Of a stretch of 64,000 bases of DNA, positions 35,974 to 44,336 are shown one piece after another. A program made the position numbers and the translations under genes. This stretch comes from Streptomyces sp. NBC_00704 (GTDB lineage: Bacteria > Actinomycetota > Actinomycetes > Streptomycetales > Streptomycetaceae). Each line of letters starts with the position of its first letter. The stretch's first letter is position 1. The stretch covers positions 1,980,501-2,044,500 of the forward strand of contig NZ_CP109000.1 in NCBI RefSeq assembly GCF_036226605.1, written 5' to 3'. The notes under the pieces were generated by a model. It was not told the origin of the DNA, ran no database searches, and saw only the letters and a program-made list of their open reading frames with translations.

Positions 35974-36735
35974 ATGGGTGTCTCCACCTCGTCCCCGGAA
36001 AAGGGGATTTCGCTGGTCGTGGTCGACTTCCCGCCGGTGAACGCGCTGCCGGTGGCCGGCTGGTTCGCGCTCGCGGACGCGGTGCGCGCGGCGGGCCGGG
36101 ATCCGGCGACGCGGTGCGTGGTGCTCGCGGCCTCGGGCCGGGGGTTCAACGCGGGCGTCGACGTCAAGGAGATCCAGGCGCGGGGCGGGCCGGCGCTGGT
36201 GGGCGCGAACCGCGGCTGCTTCGAGGCGTTCGCGGCGGTGTACGAGTGCGAGGTCCCGGTGGTGGCGGCGGTGCGGGGCTTCTGCCTGGGCGGCGGGATC
36301 GGTCTGGTGGGCAACGCGGACGTGATCGTGGCGAGCGAGGACGCCGTGTTCGGGCTGCCGGAGCTGGACCGGGGCGCGCTGGGCGCGGCGACGCATCTGG
36401 CCCGGCTGGTGCCCGGGCATCTGCTGCGGGCCCTGTACTACACGGCGCGCACGGTGTCGGCGGCCGAGCTGCACGCGCACGGCTCGGTGTGGCGGGTGGT
36501 CGCGCCGGACGGACTGGAGCGGGCGGCGCTGGAGCTGGCCGGGGAGATCGCGGCGAAGGACGGTGAGCTGATGCGGCTGGCGAAGGCGGCTCTCAACGGC
36601 ATCGATCCCGTCGACGTGCGGCGCAGTTATCGCTTCGAGCAGGGCTTCACCTACGAGGCGAGCGTCGCCGGCGTCGCCGACCGGGTGCGCGACACGTTCG
36701 GTTCGGCGGCCGACGGAAGGGGCCGGGATGAGTGA
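35974..36735 (+). CDS. echA20: enoyl-CoA hydratase-family ring hydrolase EchA20
   Basis: A 253-residue crotonase-fold protein. The oxyanion-hole segments are VVLAASGRGFNAGVD and VRGFCLGGGIGLVGNAD; GLPELDRGAL follows in the expected place. In M. tuberculosis EchA20 hydrolytically opens ring D of HIEC-CoA in HIP degradation. Position first in an echA20-ipdA-ipdB-ipdC operon, beside two SDRs and a KstR2-type operator, supports this assignment. The stop overlaps ipdA by eight bases. ATG 35974 was chosen, with a GGAAAGG about 15 bases upstream. Confidence 0.85.
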   Translation: MGVSTSSPEKGISLVVVDFPPVNALPVAGWFALADAVRAAGRDPATRCVVLAASGRGFNAGVDVKEIQARGGPALVGANRGCFEAFAAVYECEVPVVAAVRGFCLGGGIGLVGNADVIVASEDAVFGLPELDRGALGAATHLARLVPGHLLRALYYTARTVSAAELHAHGSVWRVVAPDGLERAALELAGEIAAKDGELMRLAKAALNGIDPVDVRRSYRFEQGFTYEASVAGVADRVRDTFGSAADGRGRDE

Positions 36736-37564
36736 CAAGACGATGAGCGCCGAGGAGGCCGTCTCCCGGCTGGAGAGCGGCATGACGGTCGGCATCGGCG
36801 GCTGGGGGTCGCGGCGCAAGCCGATGGCGCTGGTGCGGGCGCTGCTGCGCTCGCCGGTCACGGACCTGACGGTGGTGTCGTACGGGGGCCCGGACGTCGG
36901 CATGCTCGCGGCGGCCGGGCGGGTGCGCAGGGTGGTCGCCGCGTTCGCCACCCTCGACTCGATCCCGCTCGAGCCGCACTACCAGGCGGCCCGTGAGCGG
37001 GGGGCGTTCGAGCTGACGGAGGTCGACGAGGCGATGTTCCTGTGGGGGCTGCGCGCGGCGGCGCACCGGTTGCCGTTCCTGCCGGTGCGCGCGGGCCTCG
37101 GCTCGGACGTGATGCGGGTCAGTCCGGGGCTGCGGACGGTGACGTCGCCGTACGAGGACGGGGAGACGTTCGTGGCCATGCCGGCGTTGCGGCTGGACGC
37201 GGCCCTGGTGCACGTCAACCGGGCCGACCGGCGGGGCAACGGGCAGTATCTGGGCCCGGATCCGTACTTCGACGACCTGTTCTGCGAGGCCGCGGACGCG
37301 GCGTACGTCAGCTGTGAGCGGATCGTCGACACGGCGGAGCTGACGAAGGAGGGGCCGCCGCAGTCGCTGCTGATCAGGCGGCACACGGTGACGGGGGTCG
37401 TGGAGGCGCCCCAGGGCGCGCACTTCACGTCGTGCGCGCCGGACTACGGGCGGGACGAGGCGTTCCAGAAGGTGTACGCGACGACGCCGTGGCCGCAGTT
37501 CGCGGCGCGGTTCCTCGCGGGGGACGAGCGGGCGTACCGGGCGGCGGCCGGGGAGGCGACGTGA
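36728..37564 (+). CDS. ipdA: IpdA, alpha subunit of the COCHEA-CoA ring-C hydrolase
   Basis: A 278-residue class I CoA-transferase-fold protein starting MSDKTMSAEEAVSRL, with GMTVGIGGWGSRRKP (a typical glycine-rich CoA-transferase turn) and PYEDGETFVAMPALRLD. In mycobacteria and rhodococci IpdAB is not a CoA transferase but hydrolyses a C-C bond to open steroid ring C (COCHEA-CoA). The gene order and the immediately following beta subunit (GTGA overlap) favour that function over acetate or glutaconate CoA-transferase. Confidence 0.87.
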   Translation: MSDKTMSAEEAVSRLESGMTVGIGGWGSRRKPMALVRALLRSPVTDLTVVSYGGPDVGMLAAAGRVRRVVAAFATLDSIPLEPHYQAARERGAFELTEVDEAMFLWGLRAAAHRLPFLPVRAGLGSDVMRVSPGLRTVTSPYEDGETFVAMPALRLDAALVHVNRADRRGNGQYLGPDPYFDDLFCEAADAAYVSCERIVDTAELTKEGPPQSLLIRRHTVTGVVEAPQGAHFTSCAPDYGRDEAFQKVYATTPWPQFAARFLAGDERAYRAAAGEAT

Positions 37565-38280
37565 GCGCGGTGACGCGGGCGGAGTACTGCGTGGTCGCGT
37601 GCGCGGAGGCGTGGCGGGGGGCGGGCGAGATCCTGGCGAGTCCGATGGGCGTGATCCCCTCGGTCGGCGCGCGGCTGGCCCGGTGCACGTTCTCGCCGGA
37701 GCTGCTGCTGACCGACGGCGAGGCGCTGCTCGTCGGGGTGGACGGCGTGGTGGAGGGCTGGCTGCCCTACCGGTCGCATCTGGAGCTGGTCATGGGGGGC
37801 AGGCGGCACGTGATGATGGGCGCGAGCCAGATCGACCGGTTCGGCAACCAGAACATCTCCTGCATCGGCGACTGGGAGAAGCCGGTGCGCCAGTTGCTGG
37901 GGGTGCGGGGTGCGCCGGTCAACTCCCTGAACAATCCGACGAGTTACTGGGTGCCACGGCATTCGCGGCGGGTGTTCGTGGAGCGGGTCGACATGGTGTG
38001 CGGGGTGGGCTACGACCGTGCGGACGGGGCGCGGCACCACCGCATCCCGCGGGTGGTCTCCGACCTCGGCGTCTTCGACTTCGCGACTGCGGACCGCTCG
38101 ATGCGGCTGGCGTCGCTGCATCCGGGGGTGAGCGTGGAGGAGGTGCGCGGGGCGACGGCGTTCGAGCTGGCGGTGCCGGAGCGGGTGCCGTTCACGCGGG
38201 AGCCGACGGCCGAGGAGCTGCGGTTGATCCGTGAGGTGATCGATCCGGACGGGGTCCGCGCGCGGGAGGTCGCCGGCTGA
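37561..38280 (+). CDS. ipdB: IpdB, beta subunit of the COCHEA-CoA ring-C hydrolase
   Basis: A 239-residue CoA-transferase-beta-like protein. It lacks the usual catalytic Glu motif of the transferase family and has GGRRHVMMGASQIDRFGNQNIS and SLNNPTSYWVPRHS, as expected of IpdB. GTG 37561 overlaps the ipdA stop. The ipdC start overlaps its stop by one base (TGATG), so ipdA-ipdB-ipdC are translationally coupled and should be made in equal amounts. Confidence 0.87.
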   Translation: MSAVTRAEYCVVACAEAWRGAGEILASPMGVIPSVGARLARCTFSPELLLTDGEALLVGVDGVVEGWLPYRSHLELVMGGRRHVMMGASQIDRFGNQNISCIGDWEKPVRQLLGVRGAPVNSLNNPTSYWVPRHSRRVFVERVDMVCGVGYDRADGARHHRIPRVVSDLGVFDFATADRSMRLASLHPGVSVEEVRGATAFELAVPERVPFTREPTAEELRLIREVIDPDGVRAREVAG

Positions 38281-39338
38281 TGGAGACGGCCTTGACCCGG
38301 CTGGTCGGGGTGCGCCACCCGATCGTGCAGACCGGGATGGGATGGGTGGCGGGGCCGCGGCTGGTGTCGGCGGCGGCGAACGCGGGGGCGCTGGGCGTGC
38401 TGGGGTCGGCCACGATGACGCTGGACCAGTTGCGGGCGGCGGTGCGGGAGGTGCGGGCGCGCACGGACGCTCCGTTCGGCGTCAATCTGCGGGCCGACGC
38501 GGCGGACGCGGGCGACCGGGTGCGGATCGTCGTCGACGAGGGGGTGCGGGTGGCGTCGTTCGCGCTCGCGCCGTCCCGTGAGCTGATCGCCGAGCTGAAG
38601 GGGGCCGGCGTGGTCGTGATGCCGTCGGTCGGGGCGCGCCGGCATGCCGAGAAGGTCGCCGCGTGGGGGGCGGACGCGGTGATCGTGCAGGGCGGGGAGG
38701 GCGGCGGGCACACCGGCGAGGTGGCGACGACGGTACTGCTTCCGCAGGTGGTGGACGCGGTGGACGTGCCGGTCGTGGCGGCGGGCGGGTTCTTCGACGG
38801 CCGGGGGCTGGCGGCGGCGCTGGCGTACGGGGCGGCGGGCGTGGCCATGGGCACCCGGTTCCTGCTCACGTCGGACTCGCCGGTCCCGGACGCGGTGAAG
38901 GCGCGCTATCTGGCGGCGGGCGTGCGGGACGTCACGGTCACCCGGGCGGTGGACGGTCTTCCGCACCGCATGCTGCGCTCGGAGCTGGTGGGGGCGCTGG
39001 AGGACGCGGGGCGTGCCGCGGCCCTGCTGCGGGCGGTGCGGCACGCGGCCGCGTTCCGCAGGCTGTCGGGGCTGACCTGGCGGCAGATGGTGCGCGACGG
39101 CCTGGCGCTGCGGCACGGCAAGGATCTGTCCTGGAGTCAGGTGCTGCTCGCGGCGAACACGCCGATGCTGTTGCGGTCGGCGATGGTGGAGGGGCGCACG
39201 GATGCGGGGGTGATGGCGTCCGGGCAGGTCGCCGGGGTGATCGGCGACCTGCCGTCGTGCGCGGAGCTGGTGGGGCGGGTGATGGGGCAGGCGGAGGGGG
39301 TGCTGGCGTCGCTGGAAGGTTTCAGAGCCGTTCGATGA
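38280..39338 (+). CDS. ipdC: IpdC, FMN-dependent nitronate-monooxygenase-like reductase
   Basis: A 352-residue TIM-barrel flavoprotein of the nitronate monooxygenase/2-nitropropane dioxygenase family. HPIVQTGMGWVAGP, VQGGEGGGHTGE (a His in the active site) and VVAAGGFFDGRGLAAALAYGA with GVAMGTRFLLT (FMN phosphate site) are conserved. In the mycobacterial pathway IpdC acts between IpdF and EchA20 on a hydroxy-HIC-CoA intermediate. It overlaps the convergent fadA6 by 17 bases. Confidence 0.85.
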   Translation: METALTRLVGVRHPIVQTGMGWVAGPRLVSAAANAGALGVLGSATMTLDQLRAAVREVRARTDAPFGVNLRADAADAGDRVRIVVDEGVRVASFALAPSRELIAELKGAGVVVMPSVGARRHAEKVAAWGADAVIVQGGEGGGHTGEVATTVLLPQVVDAVDVPVVAAGGFFDGRGLAAALAYGAAGVAMGTRFLLTSDSPVPDAVKARYLAAGVRDVTVTRAVDGLPHRMLRSELVGALEDAGRAAALLRAVRHAAAFRRLSGLTWRQMVRDGLALRHGKDLSWSQVLLAANTPMLLRSAMVEGRTDAGVMASGQVAGVIGDLPSCAELVGRVMGQAEGVLASLEGFRAVR

Positions 39339-40479
39339 CGGTCACGTTGGCCTGGCCGCCGCCTTCGCACATGGTCTGGAGGCCGTAGCGGCCGCCGGTG
39401 CGTTCGAGTTCGTGCAGGAGGGTCGTCATCAGTTTGGCGCCGGTCGCGCCGAGGGGGTGGCCGAGGGCGATGGCGCCGCCGTTGACGTTGACCCGGTCGG
39501 GGTCGGCGCCGGTCTCCTTCAGCCAGGCCAGGACGACGGGCGCGAAGGCCTCGTTGATCTCGACGAGGTCGATGTCGTCGATCGTGAGGCCGGTCTTCTT
39601 CAGGGCGTGCGCGGTGGCCGGGATGGGGGCGGTGAGCATGCGGACGGGGTCCTCGCCGCGTACGGAGAGGTGGTGCACGCGCGCGCGGGGGCGCAGTCCG
39701 TGGATGCGCACGGCGGCCTCGGAGGCGAGCAGCAGGGCGGCCGCTCCGTCGGAGACCTGCGAGGAGCAGGCCGCGGTGACGGTGCCGCCGTCGATGACGG
39801 GCCTGAGCGCGGCCATCTTCTCCAGGGAGGTGTCCCGGCGCGGCCCTTCGTCGGCGGTGACGTCGCCGAGGGCGGCGGTCTCGCGGGTGAAGCGGCCCTC
39901 GTCGAGGGCGCGGACGGCGCGCCGGTGCGAGCGCAGGGCGAACTCCTCCTGGTCGCGGCGGGTGATGTCCCACTTGGCGGCGATCATCTCGGCGCCGGCG
40001 AACTGGTTGACGGGCCGGTCGCCGTAGCGGGCGCGCCAGCCCTCGCTGCCCGCGAAGGGGCCCTGGGTGAAGCCGAGCGGTGCGGCGGCCTGCCGGGTGG
40101 CGAAGGCGATCGGGATCTGGGACATGTTCTGCACGCCGCCCGCGACGACCAGGTCCTGGGTGCCCGACAGGACGCCCTGCGCGGCGAAGTGGACGGCCTG
40201 CTGCGAGGAGCCGCACTGGCGGTCCACGGTCACGCCGGGCACCTCCTCGGGCAGTCCCGCGGCCAGCCAGCAGGTCCGCGCGATGTCCCCGGCCTGGGGT
40301 CCGACGGTGTCCAGGCAGCCGAAGACGACGTCCTCGACGGCCGCGGGGTCGACGCCCGCGCGGGCGAGGAGTTCCTTGAGGACGTGCGCCCCGAGGTCGG
40401 CCGGGTGCACCCGGGACAGACCTCCCGCGCGCCGCCCCACGGGGGTACGGACCGCTTCGACGATGTAGGCCTCGGCCAT
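39322..40479 (-). CDS. fadA6: acetyl-CoA acyltransferase (thiolase) FadA6
   Basis: A 385-residue thiolase. The nucleophile Cys is in VDRQCGSSQQAV, the His in NVNGGAIALGHPLGATGA, and the second Cys in TMCEGGGQANVTVIERL. FadA6 thiolytically shortens the ring-opened product of IpdAB in HIP degradation. ATG 40479 has GAGGGAG upstream. It lies 94 bases downstream of kstR2 on the same strand and may be co-transcribed with ipdF and kstR2. Confidence 0.88.
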   Translation of the reverse strand: MAEAYIVEAVRTPVGRRAGGLSRVHPADLGAHVLKELLARAGVDPAAVEDVVFGCLDTVGPQAGDIARTCWLAAGLPEEVPGVTVDRQCGSSQQAVHFAAQGVLSGTQDLVVAGGVQNMSQIPIAFATRQAAAPLGFTQGPFAGSEGWRARYGDRPVNQFAGAEMIAAKWDITRRDQEEFALRSHRRAVRALDEGRFTRETAALGDVTADEGPRRDTSLEKMAALRPVIDGGTVTAACSSQVSDGAAALLLASEAAVRIHGLRPRARVHHLSVRGEDPVRMLTAPIPATAHALKKTGLTIDDIDLVEINEAFAPVVLAWLKETGADPDRVNVNGGAIALGHPLGATGAKLMTTLLHELERTGGRYGLQTMCEGGGQANVTVIERL

Positions 40480-40573
40480 GGCGACTCCCTCGGGGGAAGG
40501 GGCGGTTGCTCGGACTGTTCTCCTGCGGCTGTGCTCGTGCGGTCGTCGGTCTGCGCTGCCGGCCGGCGGCTGT

Positions 40574-41236
40574 TCAGGCGGGGCGGCCTTGGGTGTGCGG
40601 CGGTTCGCCCGGGGCCGGCCGGTCCGGCTGTCGTACGGCGATGCCGTCCAGCACCATCGACAGGTACTGGCGGGCGATCTCCTCGGGGCTGTGCTGTCCG
40701 CCGGGCCGGTACCAGGAGGCGGCGACCCAGACGGTGTCGCGGACGAAGCGGTAGGTGAGCCGGACGTCGAGGTCGGCGCGGAACACGCCGTCCGCCACGC
40801 CGCGTTCCAGTGTGGACAGCCACGCCTTCTCGAATCTGCGCTGCGACTCGGCGAGGAACGCGAACCGTTCCTGCGCGACGAGCTGGCGGCTCTCCTTCTG
40901 GTAGATCGCGACGGCGGCGCGGTGCCGGTCGATCTCCCGGAACGACTCGGTGACCAGCGCTTCGAGGGTCTCGCGAGGGCCCTCCCCGGCGGCCAGGACG
41001 GTGTCGTAGCCGCTCCACAGCTCGTCGAGGAAGGTGCGCAGGATCTCCTCGAGCATCGACTCCTTGGAGTCGAAGTGGTAGTAGAGGCTGCCCGCGAGCA
41101 TGCCCGCGTGGTCGGCGATCTTGCGCACGGTGGTGGCGTTGTAGCCCTGCTCGGCGAAGACCTCGGCGGCCGTGTCGAGCAGTTCGCCGCGGCGCGCGGG
41201 CGCGGCGGTCACCTGGGGCTTCTTCTTGGTCGGCAC
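40574..41236 (-). CDS. kstR2: TetR-family repressor KstR2
   Basis: A 220-residue TetR regulator. The N-terminal HTH runs RRGELLDTAAEVFAEQGYNA, TTVRKIADHAGMLAGSLYYH, FDSKESM, close to mycobacterial KstR2. The C-terminal ligand domain holds RDTVWVAASWYRPGG, also a KstR2 hallmark. KstR2 represses the HIP-degradation genes and is released by HIP-CoA. GTG 41236 is the only in-frame start near the HTH; its ribosome site is weak. It sits between fadA6 and ipdF, as in M. tuberculosis (Rv3556c-Rv3557c-Rv3559c), and two candidate KstR2 boxes flank the cluster's divergent promoters. Confidence 0.88.
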   Translation of the reverse strand: MPTKKKPQVTAAPARRGELLDTAAEVFAEQGYNATTVRKIADHAGMLAGSLYYHFDSKESMLEEILRTFLDELWSGYDTVLAAGEGPRETLEALVTESFREIDRHRAAVAIYQKESRQLVAQERFAFLAESQRRFEKAWLSTLERGVADGVFRADLDVRLTYRFVRDTVWVAASWYRPGGQHSPEEIARQYLSMVLDGIAVRQPDRPAPGEPPHTQGRPA

Positions 41237-41262
41237 GGGTCCATTGTGGGCTGCTCCGGTCG

Positions 41263-42051
41263 TCAGGCGTGCTGGCTGCTGACGGCGACGACCTCGCCCG
41301 TCATGTACGAGGAGTAGTCCGAGGCCAGGAAGACGATCACGTTGGCCACCTCCCAGGGCTGCGCGTAGCGTCCGAAGGCCTCGCGTTCGGTGAGCTGTTC
41401 CAGCAGTTCGGGGGTGGTGACCTTCACGAGGTGGGGGTGCATGGCCAGGCTCGGCGCGACGGCGTTGACGCGCACCCCGTGGGGGGCCGCCTCGACGGCG
41501 GCGCAGCGGGTCAGGGCCATCACGCCCGCCTTGGCGGCGGCGTAGTGCGCCTGTCCGGCCTGGGCGCGCCAGCCGGCGACGGAGGCGTTGTTGACGATGA
41601 CGCCGCCGCCGCTCGCGCGCATGAGCCGCAGGGCGGCCCTGGTGCAGCGGAAGGTGCCGTTCAGGGTGACGTCGAGGACCCGTGTCCACTGGTCGTCGCT
41701 CATGTCGGCGAGGGGTGCGGTGCCGCCCAGTCCGGCGTTGTTGACGACGACGTCCAGCCGTCCGTGGGCGGCGACGGCGGCGTCGAACAGGGCGCGTACC
41801 TGGCGCTCGTCGGTGACGTCGCAGGGCTGTGCCGTGACCGCGTCGGGCCCGAACTCCTCGGCGAGTTCCGCCTCGTGGGCCTTGAGCCGGCGCGGGTGGG
41901 CGTCGCTGATCAGGACGCGGGCGCCCTCTTCGAGGAAGCGGCGGGCGGTGGCCGCGCCGATGCCCGTGCCGGCGGCCGCGGTGACGACGGCGCCGCGTCC
42001 GTGGAGCAGCGCGTGCCCGGGAACGTACGGCGGACCCTCGACGTTCGTCAT
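41263..42051 (-). CDS. ipdF: short-chain dehydrogenase IpdF
   Basis: A 262-residue SDR with the variant glycine motif TAAAGTGIGAATARR, NNAGLGG, and catalytic Ser/Tyr/Lys in NNASVAGW and YAAAKAG. The PYVPGHALLHGRGAVVTAA start is close to IpdF (Rv3559c), the 5-hydroxy-HIP-CoA dehydrogenase. ATG 42051 lies 17 bases from the candidate KstR2 box. The stop is 26 bases before the kstR2 start, so ipdF-kstR2-fadA6 probably form an operon. Confidence 0.87.
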   Translation of the reverse strand: MTNVEGPPYVPGHALLHGRGAVVTAAAGTGIGAATARRFLEEGARVLISDAHPRRLKAHEAELAEEFGPDAVTAQPCDVTDERQVRALFDAAVAAHGRLDVVVNNAGLGGTAPLADMSDDQWTRVLDVTLNGTFRCTRAALRLMRASGGGVIVNNASVAGWRAQAGQAHYAAAKAGVMALTRCAAVEAAPHGVRVNAVAPSLAMHPHLVKVTTPELLEQLTEREAFGRYAQPWEVANVIVFLASDYSSYMTGEVVAVSSQHA

Positions 42052-42067
42052 GACAGCACGCTAACCT

Positions 42068-42081
42068 ACCAAACACTTGTT
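42068..42081. promoter_or_regulatory. candidate KstR2 operator, ipdF/fadE31 divergent promoter
   Basis: On the minus strand the sequence is AACAAGTGTTTGGT, one base away from the KstR2 consensus AnCAAGnnCTTGnT at its defined positions. Aligned with the site at 35939-35952, twelve of 14 bases are identical, and flanking CCTA bases on the TAA side also match. It sits between starts at 42051 and 42112. Confidence 0.72.
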
Positions 42082-42111
42082 AGGGAAGAACGTCCGGGAA
42101 AGAGGGTGGCC

Positions 42112-43254
42112 GTGGACCTCGCACACTCCCCCGCCGACGAGGCGTTCCGCGCCGAGGCAAGGGCCTGGCTGCGCGCGCACGTGCCGGCGCGGCCGCTGCC
42201 GTCCCTGGAGACCGCCGAGGGCTTCGCCGCGCACCGCGCGTGGGAGGCCGAGCTGGCGGCCGGCGGCTGGTCGGCGGTGAACTGGCCGGAGCGCTACGGC
42301 GGCCGGGACTGCGGGCTGACGCGCTGGCTGCTGTTCGAGGAGGAGTACTGGGCGGCGGGCGCACCGGGCCGGGTCGGCCAGAACGGCGTGAGCCTGCTCG
42401 CCCCCACCCTGTTCGAGCACGGCACCGAGGAGCAGCGTTCCCGTGTGCTGCCCCCGATGGCCGCCGGCGAGGTCGTGTGGGCGCAGGCCTGGTCGGAGCC
42501 GGAGGCGGGCTCGGACCTGGCGTCGCTGCGCGCGAGGGCGGTCCGCGCGGACGGCGGCTGGCGGCTGAGCGGGCAGAAGGCGTGGTCCTCGCGCGCGGCG
42601 TTCGCCGACCGGGCCTTCGGCCTGTTCCGCACCGATCCCGGCGCGGACGCGCCGCACCGGGGCCTGGGCTACTTCATGTTCGACCTGCGGGCCCCCGGCG
42701 TCACGGTCCGCCCCGTCGGCCGCCTGGACGGGAAGCCGGCCTTCGCCGAGCTGTTCCTGGACGGGGTGTTCGTGCCGGACGAGGACGTGATCGGCCGGCC
42801 GGGCGAGGGCTGGCGCATCGCGATGTCGACGGCGGCCGACGAACGCGGGCTCACCCTGCGCTCCCCCGGCCGCTTCCTCGCCTCGGCCGCGCGACTGCAC
42901 GCGCTGTGGCAGGACCGGGGCGGTCCGCCCGAGGCGGCGGACCGGGTCGCCGACGCCCTGATCGGTGCGCGCGCGTACCAGTTGTTCACCTGGGCGGCCG
43001 CCTCGCGCGTCCTGGCCGGCGAGCGGCTCGGACCGGAGTCGAGCCTGAACAAGGTGTTCTGGTCGGAGTACGACATCGCGCTGCACGAGACGGCGCTGGA
43101 CCTGCTGGGCGAGGACGGCGAGACGGGCGACACCCCGTGGGCCGAGGGGTACGTCTTCGCGCTGGCCGGGCCGATCTACGCGGGTGCCAACGAGATCCAG
43201 CGCGACATCGTCGCCGAGCGCCTGCTCGGCCTGCCGAAGGGACGCCGCACATGA
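42112..43254 (+). CDS. fadE31: acyl-CoA dehydrogenase FadE31
   Basis: A 380-residue acyl-CoA dehydrogenase. WPERYGGRDCGL, RWLLFEEEYWAAGAPGR, AQAWSEPEAGSDLASL, GQKAWSSRAAFAD and IYAGANEIQRDIVAERLLGL closely match FadE31 (Rv3562). In the mycobacterial pathway FadE31 with FadE32 acts on MOODA-CoA after FadA6. GTG 42112 was chosen (GAGGG upstream); a GTG six bases earlier is possible. The catalytic base is not in the second position used by human MCAD, and such FadE subunits usually form heterotetramers. It overlaps the next gene (ATGA). Confidence 0.85.
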   Translation: MDLAHSPADEAFRAEARAWLRAHVPARPLPSLETAEGFAAHRAWEAELAAGGWSAVNWPERYGGRDCGLTRWLLFEEEYWAAGAPGRVGQNGVSLLAPTLFEHGTEEQRSRVLPPMAAGEVVWAQAWSEPEAGSDLASLRARAVRADGGWRLSGQKAWSSRAAFADRAFGLFRTDPGADAPHRGLGYFMFDLRAPGVTVRPVGRLDGKPAFAELFLDGVFVPDEDVIGRPGEGWRIAMSTAADERGLTLRSPGRFLASAARLHALWQDRGGPPEAADRVADALIGARAYQLFTWAAASRVLAGERLGPESSLNKVFWSEYDIALHETALDLLGEDGETGDTPWAEGYVFALAGPIYAGANEIQRDIVAERLLGLPKGRRT

Positions 43255-44237
43255 CCTCCTCGCAGGCGCCCGTGCCGGTGCGGTTCCTGCTGGACGCCGA
43301 ACAGCGGGCGTTCGCCCGGTCGCTGGACGCGATGCTGGGCGCGGCCGGCACGACGGCGGCGGTGCGCGACTGGAGCCGCGGGGACCGGGCGCGCGGCTGG
43401 GCGCTGTGGTCCCGGATAGCGGAGGCGGGCGTGTTCGCCCTGGCGGTCCCGGAGAAGTACGAGGGTCTCGGGCCGCGGCCGGTGGATCTGGTCGTGGCCT
43501 TCGTGGAGCTGGGGCGGCACGCGGTTCCGGGCCCGCTGGCAGAGACGGTCGCCGCGGCGGCCCTGCTGTCCGGGCCGGGGCCCGCCGAGCGGTTCCTCGC
43601 GGGGCTGGCCTCGGGCCGCTCGGCGGCGACGGTCGCCCGCGAGGGCCGCTACGCCCTGGACGGCGACGCGGTCACGCTCCGGCTGGCGCTGACCGCCGAC
43701 GGCCTGCGGCTCGCGCCCGGTCACGGCCCGGTGCGGCCGTCCCTGGACCCGGCCCGGCGGCTGACCCGGCTGTCGCCGGGCGGCGAACTCCTCGACGCGG
43801 CGCCGGCCGTGGACCGCGCGCTGCGGTGGGCGCGCCTCGCCACGGCCGCCCAGGCCCTCGGCGTGGGCCTCGCGCTGCTGGAGCGGACGGTGGCGCATGT
43901 GCACCGGCGCGTGCAGTTCGGGGCGCCGATCGGCTCGTTCCAGGCGGTCAAGCACCGGCTGGCGGACGTGAAGATCGCCCTGGAGTTCGCCCGTCCCCTG
44001 GTGCTCGGGGCCGCCGTGACGATGACGGCGGCGGACGTGGCGGCGGCGAAGGCGAGCGCCGGCGAGGCGGCCTACGCGAGTGCGCGCGCCGCGCTCCAGC
44101 TGCACGGGGCGCTCGGCTACACGGCGGAGTACGACCTGTCGCTCTGGCTCACCAAGGCGGCCGCCCTGCGCACGGCATGGGGCACGCCCGGCGAGTGCCG
44201 GGCGGAGGTGCTGCGGGCCCACGGCCAGGTGCACTGA
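43251..44237 (+). CDS. acyl-CoA dehydrogenase, FadE32/FadE33-like partner subunit
   Basis: A 328-residue acyl-CoA dehydrogenase of the short, non-canonical type that pairs with a longer partner: FLLDAEQRAFARSLDAML at the N-terminus, HRRVQFGAPIGSFQAVKHRLADVKI and YASARAALQLHGALGYTAEYDLSLW (a His-Gly flavin contact). M. tuberculosis has fadE32 and fadE33 at this place; only one such gene follows here. It is translationally coupled to fadE31, suggesting a heteromeric complex. Which of the two mycobacterial genes it corresponds to is not resolved. Confidence 0.8.
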   Translation: MTSSQAPVPVRFLLDAEQRAFARSLDAMLGAAGTTAAVRDWSRGDRARGWALWSRIAEAGVFALAVPEKYEGLGPRPVDLVVAFVELGRHAVPGPLAETVAAAALLSGPGPAERFLAGLASGRSAATVAREGRYALDGDAVTLRLALTADGLRLAPGHGPVRPSLDPARRLTRLSPGGELLDAAPAVDRALRWARLATAAQALGVGLALLERTVAHVHRRVQFGAPIGSFQAVKHRLADVKIALEFARPLVLGAAVTMTAADVAAAKASAGEAAYASARAALQLHGALGYTAEYDLSLWLTKAAALRTAWGTPGECRAEVLRAHGQVH

Positions 44238-44240
44238 TCA

Positions 44241-44336
44241 CGAGCGCCTCACGCGGTCACCTCGGCGACGGACGAGCGTCTCACGCGGTCAGCTCGGCGA
44301 CGAACGAGCGCCTCACGCGGTCACCTTGGCGACGAA
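44241..44336. repeat. three 32-bp tandem repeats at the 3' end of the FBP-domain gene
   Basis: Copies at 44241-44272, 44273-44304 and 44305-44336, each starting CGAGCG and differing at a few bases. The third copy contains the stop codon and last codons (FVAKVTA) of the minus-strand FBP gene. The other two lie downstream of the stop and repeat the same terminal codons, so the gene's 3' end appears to have been duplicated twice. Confidence 0.85.

Noticed and set aside
36728..38280. Acetate/glutaconate CoA-transferase subunits
   Set aside because: Although the fold is CoA-transferase, the beta subunit lacks the usual catalytic Glu motif, and the genes are embedded between echA20 and ipdC beside kstR2, so the IpdAB hydrolase fits better.
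42112..43254. FadE30
   Set aside because: The sequence segments around EEEYWAAGAPGR, AQAWSEPEAGSDLASL and GQKAWSSRA match FadE31 (Rv3562) far better than FadE30 (Rv3560c).
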